A stretch of 64,000 bases of DNA from Siphonodentalium dalli (taxonomy: Eukaryota > Mollusca > Scaphopoda > Gadilida > Siphonodentaliidae), in the NCBI GenBank assembly GCA_032622095.1, contig CP136064.1, forward strand, positions 146,820,864-146,884,863, given 5' to 3'. A program made the position numbers and the translations under genes. Positions 11,699 through 24,223 of the stretch are shown here, in pieces; position 1 is the stretch's first letter; each line of letters begins with the position of its first letter. The notes beneath the pieces were generated by a model, which was given only the letters and a program-made list of their open reading frames with translations, was not told where the DNA came from and made no database searches.

Positions 11699-12379
11699 CG
11701 TTTAAAGAGGGATTCTGTTTTTTTGAGTTGTTGTTGTTGGTTCAACTCTTGTTTTTATTGTGTTTACCTGTTTGATTCCGTGTTTAATTTATTTAACTTC
11801 TTAATGTGCATAGCTGTTCTTTTTTTTCTGTTTAAGTTGATTTTCAACGCCATTAGGTTTATGTGACTTTTCAACTTGTATTAGTAGTTTTACTAGTTGG
11901 TCTATTGTGTGCTGTATCCATTGCACATAATTTTGGTGATTCAGTTTTAATTAGATTTAATTTATCATCATTTTTAACAAGTTTAAACTTTGAACTGGAA
12001 TTTTGATTTTTCATAAAGCTCTTTGGTTTATGGTACATGTATTTTCTTTTCTCTTTTAATGTCTGGAGGACAATTAGTTCCAGGACACTATACCTATTCT
12101 TAGGATAAGTAATTTGAAAATTGGGCAGATGTTTTCTTTGTTTTATTTGTGCCAATACGGAACGGTTTTGAGTAAGGCATGGACTTTTGCCAATTGTTCC
12201 GGGTTCAAGTCGTTTTGAATTTGGGAAGCCAGGATGTTAGAAATTCGTTTTGATGAGCCATGGTGTTTAGAAAAGGTGGGCTAGAAAACGTCAGATTCTA
12301 TGGTCTTAGGTGTACTCACCTATCTTCATCCTTGAAATTGTCGTCGTGGTTGATCCTGCTCACGGCACCAGTTGATCTC

Positions 12380-12549
12380 TATGTGGCAGAACCCCGTACG
12401 TTGGATATACGACGTTCCGATCGGACTTCACGTTGTGTATTATTTTTGGTATGACGACAACTCATGGAACCGTAGATATCTGTTTATTTCTAGAGCATAA
12501 TTTCGCTTCTCAAGATAGGTCAGCTGATGCTAGCATTTTCAGGCTCTTC
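12380..12549 (+). repeat. direct repeat, copy 2
   Basis: Second copy of the TGTGGCAGAACC...AGGCTCTTC segment. It differs from copy 1 by a few substitutions only (GGAGATACG/GGATATACG, GACCGG/GATCGG, ATTCTC/ATTTTC). Sequence from 12,550 to 13,534 shows nothing that I recognise. Confidence 0.75.
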
Positions 12550-13534
12550 TGGATCAGTAAGTCTTTCCCAGGGCGGTACTCATAGGAGGACTCAGTCAAC
12601 TGAACACTGATGGGTAAAACCTCAGGGCTTATATGTAAAAGTGGTAACCTACTTTTCAAAATCATGTGACGATGTTACTGGCCAGGTTTGACAACTAGTT
12701 GTCAACGGCTCGTCACTAAAGTTAGCTTTAGTATGGCTTTCGTATATCATGACCAGTGCAGTGTACCAAAACAACTAATAACTTTTAGACCTCTGCACTG
12801 GTTCGACTGGGAACCTTCCTGAGAACTAGCTAGAATCAGCATCGCGTGATCTCGTCATCGTGCTAAGTACGGCTGTCCGACTAACAATCCCACGCCTGTT
12901 ATTCATGCATCGTAATAGTTGGAACTGATGCAATAGTTTACAGGGGCGTGACCAGGCAGGGACGCACATCGTTCTGTTACAATTATCACCGGGAGTGTTG
13001 ACAATTCCGGAAATATAACTAGTATTTATACCTCTAGAGTATGCACTTAAATTTCGGTGTTGCATTCAATATTTAATCACCATGCCGAATGAAACTACCA
13101 TGCACTGTGAGGCTAAACATTAGTTCGAGTGTTGCATGCACGAGCTATTTTTGTTTTACCAACAGTTGGATAAGCAGAACACCCACACGTTAAAGACGTA
13201 AATCATTGGGGGTTGACTTGCTGTGCAGTGACCGATGATCCTTCAGATTGATCTGTTTTAATGATGTGTGTACCTTTAAAGATATTTAACAACCGACTTG
13301 TATATTGCCAATACGTATTTCACTCTTATGTGGTTACCCAATATGTTGCTTTCTATGGTTTGGAGTTGCGGCCATTTTGACAGCCATTTCATGGCCACGA
13401 TTGTATAATGTTATGTCCGTGTCACTCTACTCGCTCCCGCATTCTCATTTAACACAAACTGATATAACGGCATAATTATGATGCCACTATATATCGTATA
13501 ATGACTTATATCGAGAACTGATGTAGTATAGACA

Positions 13535-13695
13535 ACCATGTTGGACGCCATCGTGGATAACAAAGTTTCCCCAACGCGGATTTTTGCGGATTTTGGATAT
13601 GTTGTTCCTGATGCTTTTCCGCGTCGAATGACACCAAAAACAGCTTGTAAACAATTTGTTCTAGGTTCACCTCAAAATCGAGTCTCAACGACCAG
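13535..13695 (-). repeat. inner inverted repeat, right copy
   Basis: Reverse complement matches 10065-10210: GAACCTAGAACAAATTGTTT, AAGCTGTTTTTGGTGTCATT, GGAACAACATATCCAAAATCC and GATGGCGTCCAACATG. Divergence is appreciable, consistent with an old insertion. Confidence 0.7.
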
Positions 13696-13949
13696 ACTAT
13701 TATAGCGCACCAGGCGAGAGATTTTAATCTTTTTATTAATGTGGATTCAAAGAGCAGAGCAATGGCTGGAGAATGTGAAGCGTCGAAAATTCCAGAATGA
13801 TTCGATTAATCTATTCTGTGAATGATTGTGCAATACTTTACCATGAGATTAAACCAGACGCGCTTCAAATGAGAACATGTTATGGGACCATGAACTGGGG
13901 CGATTCAAACTGAATTTTTTTTTTCATTTTTTGAAAAAAATAAAGTTTT

Positions 13950-14030
13950 CACTGCGAGTGCCGTGTGTCACTTTAACATTCATCCACAGTGTGTGTCGTG
14001 TGTCACTTTAACATTTATCCGGGTTCACCG
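13950..14030 (+). repeat. GTGTGTCACTTTAACATTCATCC minisatellite, two units
   Basis: Two units of the roughly 35-base repeat GTGCCGTGTGTCACTTTAAC + ATTCATCCACAGTGTGTGTC that also forms the larger array at 15345-15530. Confidence 0.75.
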
Positions 14031-14284
14031 GATGTAGGGATTGCGTCAGTTTCTTAGGGGCTGGACCTTATTCGTTTAGGAGATGTGGGCGGCATTTTTG
14101 CAGCCCCTACCACTCAATATCCCATCAGACGTAGTGTGAAACCCTTAGACGTGGGAGGGGTTTAGAGATATTAAAAGACACGTCCTATACCCCAGTCAGA
14201 CGTCATATCTAATGGTTGAAGATTCAGACAATGATTAAATTTCAATAAACTTCATCAAAATGTTATTCTCGTTTTCGTTATATA

Positions 14285-14590
14285 TTCATATTTGGGTGGG
14301 AGAGAAGATGGATGAGAGAGAAACGATATTTATTGATAAAAGTTACATTAAGATCCCGAAAATTTGAAGTTTTAAAATTGGTTAATTTGTATTCGTGAAC
14401 AATTTAAAGATTTAATATTAAAAAAAATTGAAATATTGGGAGTTTTTTTTTTTTTTAAGTTTTTGAAAAATTTGAAATTTTTGAACATTTTAAATTATTT
14501 TTAAATTTTAGGAAAAATTTAAGTTTAAGTTTTTCATTTTATTTTTCGTTTAGGAATTTTTTTAAAGTTTTTCTTTTAATTTAGGAAAAT
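14285..14590 (-). repeat. right arm of decayed inverted repeat
   Basis: Inverted partner of 9531-9800 (see that entry). Followed by more AT-rich GTTTTTGAAA-type sequence that continues, interrupted by a MITE, to about 15,330. Confidence 0.75.
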
Positions 14591-14597
14591 GTTTTAT

Positions 14598-14690
14598 CCT
14601 GCTATGACATCCGTAACTATTACGGACGTAAAAGTGCACGTCGTGTGCTATATGGTCCGTAGGTACTACGGACCTACTTCAGCACACTAT
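14598..14690 (+). repeat. partial copy of the 14857-15185 MITE
   Basis: GCTATGACATCCGTAACTATTACGGACGTAAAAGTGCACG and the following GTCCGTAGGTACTACGGAC match the left part of the element at 14857-15185. Its terminus is degenerate and no right end is found, so this is a relic. Confidence 0.7.
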
Positions 14691-14856
14691 TGGTCTGACC
14701 TTTACTAGTTACGGTCTTGATATCAATTAAACGGTGTTGAACCGTAAAAAATACAACGGTCTGACAGTTACTGGTTTATAATACAGTCTGCCAGTAACTT
14801 TAACGGTTTTGTACCGTGGAACATGCTACACCCTAATCGTATGTTTAAGTTTTTAA

Positions 14857-15185
14857 CCTCTTCGCTGCTATGACGTCCGTATCTATTACGGACGTAAAAG
14901 TGCACGCCGTGTGCTATATGGTCCGTAGGTACTACGGACCTACTTCAGCACACTAGAAGTAGGCCATCATACATAACTGGAACTGAGAGATTAGTGCATC
15001 GGAATAACTGTATCTCGACGTTTCAAACAGTGTATGATGTTCCACGATTGTGAACAATAAAAGCCTTTCAGCTGAGTCACTTTTATGGTTCATTTGACAT
15101 TCCCGCTATATTTTCCCATTGGAAAATGCCAATAACGTCAACAGCCCAGCACACGACGTCATAACGTCATTTAGCAGCGAAGAGG
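14857..15185. mobile_element. piggyBac-like MITE flanked by TTAA
   Basis: A 329-bp unit whose ends are inverted repeats: CCTCTTCGCTGCTATGACGT at the left and, reversed, CCTCTTCGCTGCTAAATGACG at the right. Both sides are flanked by TTAA (14853-14856 and 15186-15189), the target duplication used by piggyBac elements. The flanks rejoin into uninterrupted GTTTTT/AAGTTTTT AT-rich sequence, so the insertion is clean. There is no coding capacity. Internal short palindromes (GTCCGTAGGTACTACGGAC) are visible. Confidence 0.8.
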
Positions 15186-15344
15186 TTAAAGTTTTTCATT
15201 TTTTATTTATTTCTAACAAATTTTAAGTTTTTTAAGTTTTTCATTTATTTTTTTTATTTTTGAAAAATTTCACTTTTTTTTTTTATTGAAAAATTTCAAT
15301 TTTTTTAAGTTTTAACATTTATTTTTTATTTTTTGAATATGCGA

Positions 15345-15530
15345 GTGCCGTGTGTCACTTTAACATTCATCCACAGTGTGTGTCGTGTGTCACTTTAACA
15401 TTCATCCACAGTGTGTGTCGTGTGTCACTTTAACATTTATCCACAGTGAGTGTCGAGTGTCCCTTTATATTTAGTGAGTACCGAGTGTCCCTTTAACATC
15501 ATACCGAGAGTGCGCCCCTTTGACATTCAC
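15345..15530 (+). repeat. GTGTGTCACTTTAAC minisatellite
   Basis: About five units of 33-36 bases (TGTCACTTTAACATTCATCC + ACAGTGTGTGTCGTG), with the last units more diverged. Related to 13950-14030. Confidence 0.8.
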
Positions 15531-15599
15531 ACACTGTGCACATTGTCTTACTTTAATATTGTTGCACATTTTGAACGGACCCACTTTGGAACCTAGCTG

Positions 15600-16385
15600 T
15601 ATTCCGCATGCCGCCTAATTATCACGCGCATGCACTGTGCGGTCCATTTGTATGAACACTTTTCAATAAAATTGTATTTTTTACCCCACCCCATCTCCCC
15701 AACCCATGTATATGCATGCACATATGGAACGCAACAATCAAAATATTGTACTTTATCTATACTGAAACAGGCTCAATTCGGGAGACTTCATTTAGCGGGG
15801 AGGGGTCTACAGCCCCTTTCTGCGCATCGCGCACATTGTATGATCTTAAACTGCGTAAGCTTCGTGCACATATATATAGGGAGCTTGCAGCACATTTTAA
15901 ACGGACTCCCGTTGGAAGCTGTATTCAGCATGCAGCCTATAATGATCACACGCCCTGCACTGCGCGGCCCATTTGTATGAACACTTTATTTCAATAAAAC
16001 TATATTTCTGCCCCCACCATCATCTCCACAACCCACGTATATGCAGGCACATATGGAACGCAACAATCAAGATATTTTCCTTTACCTATAGGGCCTACTA
16101 ACTGAAGCAGGCTCTATTCGGAACCTTTATTTAGCGGGGGGGGGGGGGGGCTGCAGCCCCGTAGTGAGCTTCGCGCACATTATATGAATTTAAACTGCGT
16201 GCGCTTCGCGCACATTGTGATCTTTTAAACATTTATTCTTTTATCAGATTTGCACTCAACCGAAAGATTAAAATAACATTAATTAGCGTCGGCAGTATAT
16301 TGTTTACACTGCAGGCCCTGTTATTAGGCCTGTCCCGTGAATGTGATTTTTCTAACTGAGTTTGGCGAGTTCACGATACCCACTG
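15600..16385 (+). repeat. repeat unit R, copy 1, left part (with two tandem subunits)
   Basis: Contains two tandem subunits, starting near 15626 and 15950. Each begins CGCGCATGCACTG / TGCGGCCCATTTGTATGAAC, then runs through TTTCAATAAAA, ACCCATGTATATGCATGCAC, ATATGGAACGCAACAATCAA and TTTAGCGGGG to GCTTCGCGCACAT. The same subunits recur at 20,277 and 20,570. Unit R copy 1 is broken at 16,385 by transposon E1 and continues at 19,341. Coding-looking stretches are not conserved between subunits as frames, so I do not call genes. Confidence 0.75.
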
Positions 16386-16403
16386 CACTGCAAATAAGAG
16401 TGT

Positions 16404-17030
16404 TCAGATTTGAACGCGTTCAGCCCCGGATATGTTCAGTTACTGAACAGTAAGTGTTCAATTTTGAACGTATATGTTCAGAAAACTCATTTATTAACGG
16501 TAGTGTTCAAACCTGCATGGACGTCGATCCGCTTGTGTTAGTATACTTAGTTACTTCATATATATCGCATATGCTTACGGGATTAATGAATACTCGTTTG
16601 TGAAAATGATGTCTTGTGACTTCTATTTTGAACAATTGTGAAACTAAATGCGAATGCGCTGGTCTATTTCGCTGCACGATGAGTTTTGTTTTGTTTTGAG
16701 CATTTTCCAGATCGGTAGAAAACATATCAGGGACGTGGTGGCGACACGGGAGAAGGGGCGGGGTAGTTGTAAATTGCAAATCCCATATATAAAATCACAC
16801 CCCTCCCCAAATGGAAATTGTCCCATTCAGTCAAATCCGTATCACATATCCGTGAATATATATAGTGTTCATATATTGATCGATACCGATATTTTTATGT
16901 TGCCGGTTCATCACTTGTGTCGAAAATCACGATATAATACGACCCCACGCTATTTTGTTTTTCACTAATTTCAGTATTGAACACTGCCGTTCAGTCCATG
17001 TTCGCTTCTCTTGAACATACGTGTTCAAGG
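16404..17030. repeat. E1 left subterminal GTGTTCA/TGAACAC repeats
   Basis: Motifs cluster at 16,404-16,510 and again at 16,975-17,030. Several pair into short palindromes (GTGTTCAgatTTGAAC, GTGTTCAattTTGAAC). Presumed transposase-binding repeats by analogy with CACTA elements; inferred, not shown. Confidence 0.65.
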
Positions 17031-19019
17031 TGAGACCACGGGCATGGTCATTAATCATTCACGCTTAGCTAATGGCATGCAATCCCACTGGACTGTCTGC
17101 ATTGAGTTCTCTTAACAAAATAGCATGTAGCGTCGTCTTTTGAAACATGATATCGTTCCACGCAACTGGCATTAATTAATTTCGGTTTGAATATCTGTGT
17201 AGTTTAATGTATATGGATGGATAAAGCCTTCACATTTATGAAATCAAGTCAGTTGCGCCATTCTTTGGCGTTAGATTAAAGGTTCGAAACATAGTTGGTA
17301 TTTATAGGGTCTTTACTGACAAGAGACAAGGTCAAGTTTATCAATACAGTCTGCATTCCGCATGGTAAGTACCGGTATATTTAATCCAGTGTATCATCAT
17401 CATAATTATCAGCATATGTGTTTATGTATATATTTATCTAAAAACATGCAAAGTTAAAATTGTGACAATTCAGTTGAGGACATTAGTTGGACATTTCGCA
17501 CCCAATTGTGGTTGAAATTGTTCTAATTTTTTTGTTTGATATTCCGTCTGCAGACATTACTGGGGAATATGCTGATATCGGTTGATTTTTTTATAATAAG
17601 TGAGTGTCTCATTCATGCAGGTACTCTTTAAAACTTATGTGAACTTTGTCATAAGCATTCTCACGGTTAAGTTTCTCGCAAATACAAAACAAAAACACTT
17701 GAGGTCATTGTGGAATATTTGGTGTCACATATATATTAAATTTGATTATATTAGTAGATCTCCAATAAAAGTATACCGATGTGTCGATTATGCGTACATG
17801 GATCATTGCTAAATAGCCCAATACATTTTCTAAACTAGTTAACGTGTGCTGTTCCATCGTTTTAATTGATAATGTTAGCGTGTGGCCAAACACTGAAAGA
17901 AATTATGTTTTATAATTTCGGAAGCGGTGTTGACTGGTGTCTTTGAATTGGTACGGTATTAATATCGGGATATCATAATATGATTATAAAGCCGGGAAAC
18001 TCTGCAAAAAGTGCTGGGTGGGAAGATCGCATCCTAATAGCATCCAGAATTGGAAAACTAATATTCTAATATATTAAATTATTCTTTCTTTCAGGAGCAT
18101 AGATCGAATATCTGCGGAAACTTTGGGCACAATATATACGGATGGTACAAACTACTCACGTTGGGTGTAGCTGAACTACCAGAAATTATGTGTCTATATA
18201 TATATATTGCTATTAGCTAGCACTGTCAACAAATTCTAGTGACTGTTAAGCCATTACTGCATGGTGTCAGATGGTGCCAAAAATCGAGAAAGTTCAACAG
18301 GAACCGGCGCAGAAATACATCGCACATTCAATGTTAAAAGATTTGTGGACTAGATTTGTGTGTGACTAGTTCCGATAGTTGAAAGAATTGGACCTAAGAT
18401 GATAAACCTCACGTCTAGCCTTACCTTAAACTTGGTAACTGTGATGCACTGTCCGAGATGTAAAGTTGACAGTTTGTTATTAATTCAGTGGTTGAAGGAT
18501 ATTCCAGATGTTCAGGATGTTCATTCGGCCAACTGGATTTCGTGCGAAATTAATACTGTTGCAAATGCTGACCAACACGGCATGGATGTTTTTGGATACG
18601 GATTATTCAAGTAAACGTATAGACTGTTGTGCCATTGATTCATCAGTTTATCAGTCTTATTAAATGTTATTTACCTATATAATACTCACATTTTAATTAG
18701 GTTGAATGACCTTATTCCCCAACAATTATATCTGAATTTCATAAAATATACATGCTTCTGTATGGAACAGTGGCATTATATTTAAATTATTAGCGATAGC
18801 TTCAGCTTGTTCTCAGTAATCATACATTAATAACCACAAAAGTATTGGGCCAGTTAATTTGTATTAGATGTACACAGGAGAAGAATGGCACTAAGACTGT
18901 TAAAGTGTTACTACAGACTGTTCACAATTTCTCACCCATTTTATATTGAATTTGATCTCGCGTTTGCGAAGCCTTGTGTTCGTGTAAATGAAGAATGCTA
19001 GTATTTAAATTTAGTTCTT

Positions 19020-19330
19020 TTGTGAACACGTGTGTTCAGATTTTGTTGTTTGAACACATATAAGTGTTCAAAAGCTGTTGCAGTGTTCGGAACACATCAA
19101 GCGTTCACATATTTCGAACACTCATGTTCAAAATCTGAACATGATGTGTTCAAAACTGAACGCTTATATGCATTCATAAATTGAACACATCCATTCAATC
19201 CATTGAACACATGCGTTCAAATCTGAACACCGGTGACCGTTCAGAGTAATTGAACACATCTGTTCTAAATTGAACACTGAACAGTGTTCATTATCTGTTG
19301 CATTTTTGGCGTTCAAATTTGAACACTTTT
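19020..19330. repeat. E1 right subterminal GTGTTCA/TGAACAC array
   Basis: At least 15 copies of GAACAC/GTGTTC in 310 bases, in both orientations, immediately inside the right terminal repeat. Denser than the left array. Confidence 0.75.
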
Positions 19331-19340
19331 ATTTACAGTG

Positions 19341-19985
19341 TGGCGGGAGGTCAGACTGTCCATTCGCCATCTTCCGTGTATACCGGTACTCCTTCGATAC
19401 CACACTCAATGCACAACTTTAGTATCAAAGACAGCATTATTTACTTATGTTCAAACCCAACTGGCGAATTAAAATACCATATTAGCACCCATTTCCAACG
19501 ACGGTAGAACGTTCGAGTCTTGACTACACCCCAATATACATGCACTTCCGCGATAAAATCAACATTCGTTATCTAAATTCACATTGAACCTGAACTGACA
19601 CATTAATTTAGCGTTTAATTTCCAACAACGCTTTGGTTGAGCGCATGGAAGTTCGCCTACAATAGCAAAGCAAGTGTTGTACTGCGTTCGACGTCAATGA
19701 CGTCATTTGGACAAACGTCATAAGAAATAGTGTCTACTTGAGTGCAGATACTGCATTTGGGGACCATGTTAGATCTCAGGTTTGCTTGGACCAATCGGCG
19801 TGAAATTTGGTGAGTCACCTTTTATGACACACTGTAGGCCGTGGTACAAATTTGGGACACATTGGACGCATTGTTAAAATGTTATAAGCGCGTCAAAAGC
19901 GTGACCGAGTTATACACAAACACACAGATACACAGATACACACACACACAGACGACGGGTTTTATATATATAGACTAGGGGGTTG
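19341..19985 (+). repeat. repeat unit R, copy 1, right part
   Basis: Continues unit R after E1. GGCGGGAGGTCAGACT, CCATCTTCCGTGTATACCGG, GCGTTCGACGTCAATGACG and GTGTCTACTTGAGTGCAGAT match copy 2. Ends with (CA)n/CAGATACA repeats, GACGACGGGTTTTATATATA and GACTAGG. At 19,733-19,740 it preserves the empty site of transposon E2. Confidence 0.78.
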
Positions 19986-20010
19986 CCCGTCACAAAATGA
20001 CGGGTATATA
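19985..20010. other. short hairpin GCCCGTCA...TGACGGGT
   Basis: GCCCGTCACAAAATGACGGG is an 8-base inverted repeat around a 4-base loop directly following the TATATATAGACTAGG end of unit R. Possibly a terminal structure of that repeat family. Confidence 0.5.
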
Positions 20011-20039
20011 AATGTTCTTTGTTATTTTCTAGTGTCCGC

Positions 20040-21460
20040 ATTCATGGACACAAGGAATGGTCATGCTTCTCTGTTTTGTTACTGGATGCGGGTTGGAACA
20101 CTTTATTTCACTAAAAACTGTATTTCTACACACCCAGTCAACATATGTGCATGCACATATTGAACGAAACAAAATCAGCATATTATTTAAATATTACTAT
20201 ACACCAACTGAAACATACTCAATTAAGGAGCCTTTATTCGGGAGCTTGTGCACATTTTGAAAGGAACTAATGATTACACGCATGCACTGCGCGGCCCATT
20301 TGTATGAACATTTTACCCATACCCCCATCGCCCCAACCCATGTATATGCATGCACATATGGAACGCAACAATCAAGATATTTTGCTTTATCTATACTGAA
20401 ACAGGCTCAATTCGGGAGCCTATATTTAGCGGGGGATGGGCCTACAGCCAATTTCTTCGCTTCGCGCACATTATATGATATTAAACTGCGTGCACTTCGC
20501 GCACATGCACATGGGGGAGTTTGCAGCACAATTTGAACCTGTATTCAGCATGCAGCCTATGACCACACGCCCTGCACTGCGCGGCCCATTTGTATGAACA
20601 CTTTATTTCAATAAAACTGTATTTTTACCCCCATCCCCATCTCCCCAACCCATGTATATGCATGCACATATGGAACGCAACAATCAAGATATTTTACTTT
20701 ATCTATAGTAACTGAAACAGACTCAATTCGGAACCTTTATTTAGCGGGCGAGGGGCCTATGTACAGCTCCTTTGTGAGCTTCGCGCACATTATCTGATTT
20801 TAAACTGCGTGCGCTTCCCGCACCTTTTGATCTTTTGAACATTCTTTTATCAGATTTGCACTCAACCGAAAGATTAAAAGAGCATTAATTAGCGTCGGCA
20901 GTATTGTTTACACTATATTATTAGTCCCGGTCCGGGATTCCGGGGTGTGATTTTTCTAACTGAGTTCCGGCGAATTTACTGAGTTTACGGTACCCACTGG
21001 CGGGAGGTCAGACTTTGTCCATTCGCCATCTTCCGTGTATACCGGTACGCCTTCGATTCCACACTCAATGCACAACTTTCGTATCAAAGACAGCTTTCTT
21101 TACTTGTGTTCAAACCCAACTGGCAAATTAAAATACCATATTAGCACCCATTCCCAACGACGAACGTTCGAGTCTTGACTCTGTACCCCACTACATCCAC
21201 CCATTCCCAACGACGGTAGAACGTTCGAGTTTTGACTCTACACCCCACTATATCACTATATACGTAATACGTATGCACTTCCGCGACAAAATCAACATTC
21301 GTTACCTAAATTCACACTGAACCTGAACTGACACATTAATTTAGCGCCTATATATTTCCAAAAACGCTTTGGTAGAGCGCATGGAATAGCAAAGCAAGTG
21401 TTGGTTTGCGTTCGACGTCAATGACGTCATTTCGACAAACGTCATAAGAAATAGTGTCTA
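20040..21460 (+). repeat. repeat unit R, copy 2, left part
   Basis: Second copy of unit R, with subunits near 20,277 and 20,570 and a third partial one near 20,060. It carries the uninterrupted TACCCACTGGCGGGAGG junction (empty E1 site). It is itself broken at 21,460 by transposon E2 and continues at 25,612. An ACGGTAGAACGTTCGAG(T/C) segment is duplicated near 21,160-21,240. Confidence 0.78.
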
Positions 21461-24223
21461 CACTATAAAAAGTGCGGAACGCATGACGCGTTCTCATGCG
21501 TTCTATGTGGGACCTCTATGTGTTCTTCTGTCAATTTTTGTGTTCCATTTTAGAACATCGGTGTTCTGCTAAGAGAACACTGGTGTTCTGGGTTAGGGTT
21601 TATGTGTTCTGATATTGACTCATGACAAAATTCGTGTCTTATTTATAATGCAATTGATAAATTTGTATACATATCAAACGCAACTTCATACACACTTGCA
21701 TGCTTAACGATATATATAAACTTTAAAGCGCCAGCGTCTATATAACCATCGGAATATACATAAATTGATGCTACTCGAGAGAGCTATCTTGAAACAGTTG
21801 ATTTGTTTTTAGCTGTATGCATTGTGAACTCATTCCTGCCTCATGTAAAAAGGAATAACACAATATTCTTCCCTGTAAACATGTTTTTTTCAACAAACGC
21901 ATCGCAAGATATATGCCTAGCCCCATGCGTTCTGTTTTGAGAACACATGACGCGTTCTGGTACTACTACGTGTTCTGTGTTCTGGTTGAGTTGGTGGCAC
22001 GTGCCCGTCACGCGCTTGACGTCATTTGGCGGTAACGTTGTCCGCGCATTCTTCTGGTTGACGCCCGCCGACGCAGGACTTCACATTTAAATTTTGCGTC
22101 TTGTCCACTACACCCCAGGTCAGTGGTAATTGATAGCACTGGACACCGGCTTGATCACACACAGACGCGCGTTGTTCGTTTTTGGTGGATTTCTCTCTTG
22201 GAAATTGTGCAATAACAAAGGAGTATTCTCTGTTCATAACATTTGCCAGGTATGTTCCCAGAATTTCGTAACTCTCATGTGCCTAATAATCGTGATGGCC
22301 TAATAATAGTGATGGGTGGGGATTTAGACTGAAATTAATAATAGTGATGGCAATTTCACTCTATGTCTCAATCATGCCAAATAATATTGATCATTGGGAA
22401 TTTTCTCCAAAATTAATAATCGTGCTGACAGTGACAATATTATAATTATTAAGCACCTGCGAGTAGTTGTTGTATAAATGGCTTTGTTTACTCATTGGGT
22501 TAATGCTGTTGTGGACCAAGTCACACAACAAGCTGTGGACCGAGAAGACTTGGTCTATCACAACTGAACATACCATGCTGTGGTACATGTACCAGTGTTA
22601 CTAGCATCAAATACATAGATTTATGCCCTAAATAATTGACCCCTTAACCACAGCAGATATCTCTGCTGTGGTTAAGAAGTCTTGGGCTCCAAATAAATCA
22701 GCAAACTAAAAAATTCTTAATAACTTTGTGCATGTACATATTTCAAGTATATATGTCATACATGCTAACATTTAAATATTGAATAAAACACAACATGACA
22801 CATACTATGTTGATTCCTATACTTGACCTACTAGTACTATAATTAAAAATAATTTGTTTAAGCAGTTATGTTGATGTTTTGCTCAGTGTTCACCCTGCAC
22901 TATTACTTGGGTCTGCACTTTTATTAACTTTCAATGGAATTTCCCCTCTGCACTATTATTTGGAGCATGAATATTCTGTATACCGTTACTTTAATTATTA
23001 ATTTATTTCTTTTCAGCAGCTTGAAGAGCCCTATTGCCCTGCCATGCCTGATGGTCCCATAATACTGGTATATATGATGGCATTAATATCAGACATGACT
23101 TGTCATATCCACAGCCTTTACCACCACATCACCCACAAGAATGTTCCCGATATCATTATTTGGTAAGTTGGTTTTAATAATACATCTGATCTTCTCCAAT
23201 ATCACCGTGATGCTCATGAATGATGGAATGACATATAGGTACATGGAGTGGCATGATTTAATTTGAATATAAACCATTTTGTGATTGTGAACATGTAAAA
23301 AATTAGAGGTGGTAAAATGAATTTTAAAAACATAAGTATAATCTACTAATGCTGAGCTTCAATGGCAGGAATGTGCAGATATTTGGTTAAAGATTTCAAC
23401 AGTTTACATGATTTCTTTGAGTTCATGTTTCACATTAATTAAGGGGGAGGCGAAATGACCAGTTTTGAATGGGGATTTCCATGTAAAGTTATGTATGAAA
23501 CAGTTGTTTGGGAACTAAAGCAGGTATATCATTGAACAATCATAACATTTAACTGACAGGTGCACTAGGTAAATTATAAAATTTACCTATAATTTTATTA
23601 CAATGGAACAAGTTCAAATCTGACCCACCTGTGACCAGATAACTAGTTAAATACCTATTTTCAATACGACCTCAAGTCACAAGTATTTGAGTATTTGCCA
23701 CTTAGTATTTGCAACTCTATAACTTAATTTGGAGAGCCCTTAGTATGTAAAATGTGTAACTTGGTCTTAAAGGTGGTTATCTCTTCCTATATACGTTTTA
23801 GATATTTCCGGGTTAGAAAATAATAAATATGAGTCGAAGAATGCTGGCAATATCCTGAATTGATTATACATGTATACACTAATAAAATTCAATTTCATCT
23901 GTCTGTCTGCCTATGGGCAACTAAATGTCAGATCCTCTTGAGCTCAAAATTATACACAGGGATCAATTAACCTGGGGAGTGTCGGGACAGATAGGTATCG
24001 GACTATCGGATACCGTACTAGTATGTGCCTTCGACGTCAGATGTCTTAAAATGGTACTAATAATTAATTTGACTAAATAATTAATTATATGCCCAAAATG
24101 GTTTGACTCATTAATCATAGATGAAGTTGGCCTTCTCTCTATGCCTACCAATGCTATTACCAAAATATTAACCCTTTCATGTCGGGAGATGTGCTGGTGC
24201 AGCATTAAAGATCATGTGCCAGT

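Larger units (their letters stand above)
16386..19340. mobile_element. CACTA-like transposon E1, non-autonomous (2,955 bp)
   Basis: Ends are inverted repeats: CACTGCAAATAAGAGTGTTC on the left; the right end reversed reads CACTGTAAATAAAAGTGTTC. A 2-bp TG duplicate flanks it (16384-16385 and 19341-19342). The empty site is preserved in repeat unit R copy 2 at about 20,991-21,005 (TACCCACTGGCGGG), proving the boundaries. Subterminal regions are packed with GTGTTCA/TGAACAC motifs in both orientations, as CACTA elements often show. No transposase is visible; a 71-codon frame at 18,399 (with a CPRCK motif) is the only notable ORF and is unassigned. CACTG ends with a 2-bp duplication fit the animal EnSpm/CACTA group best; Chapaev and Transib are less likely because their duplications are longer. 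Confidence 0.82.

Noticed and set aside
11519-12549. Miniature LTR retrotransposon (TRIM-like)
   Set aside because: A near-perfect 175-base direct repeat starts TG, but no primer-binding site, polypurine tract or target duplication could be shown.
18399-18614. E1-encoded transposase domain (CPRCK motif)
   Set aside because: Only 71 codons, one Cys pair and no further motif; not enough to support a domain.
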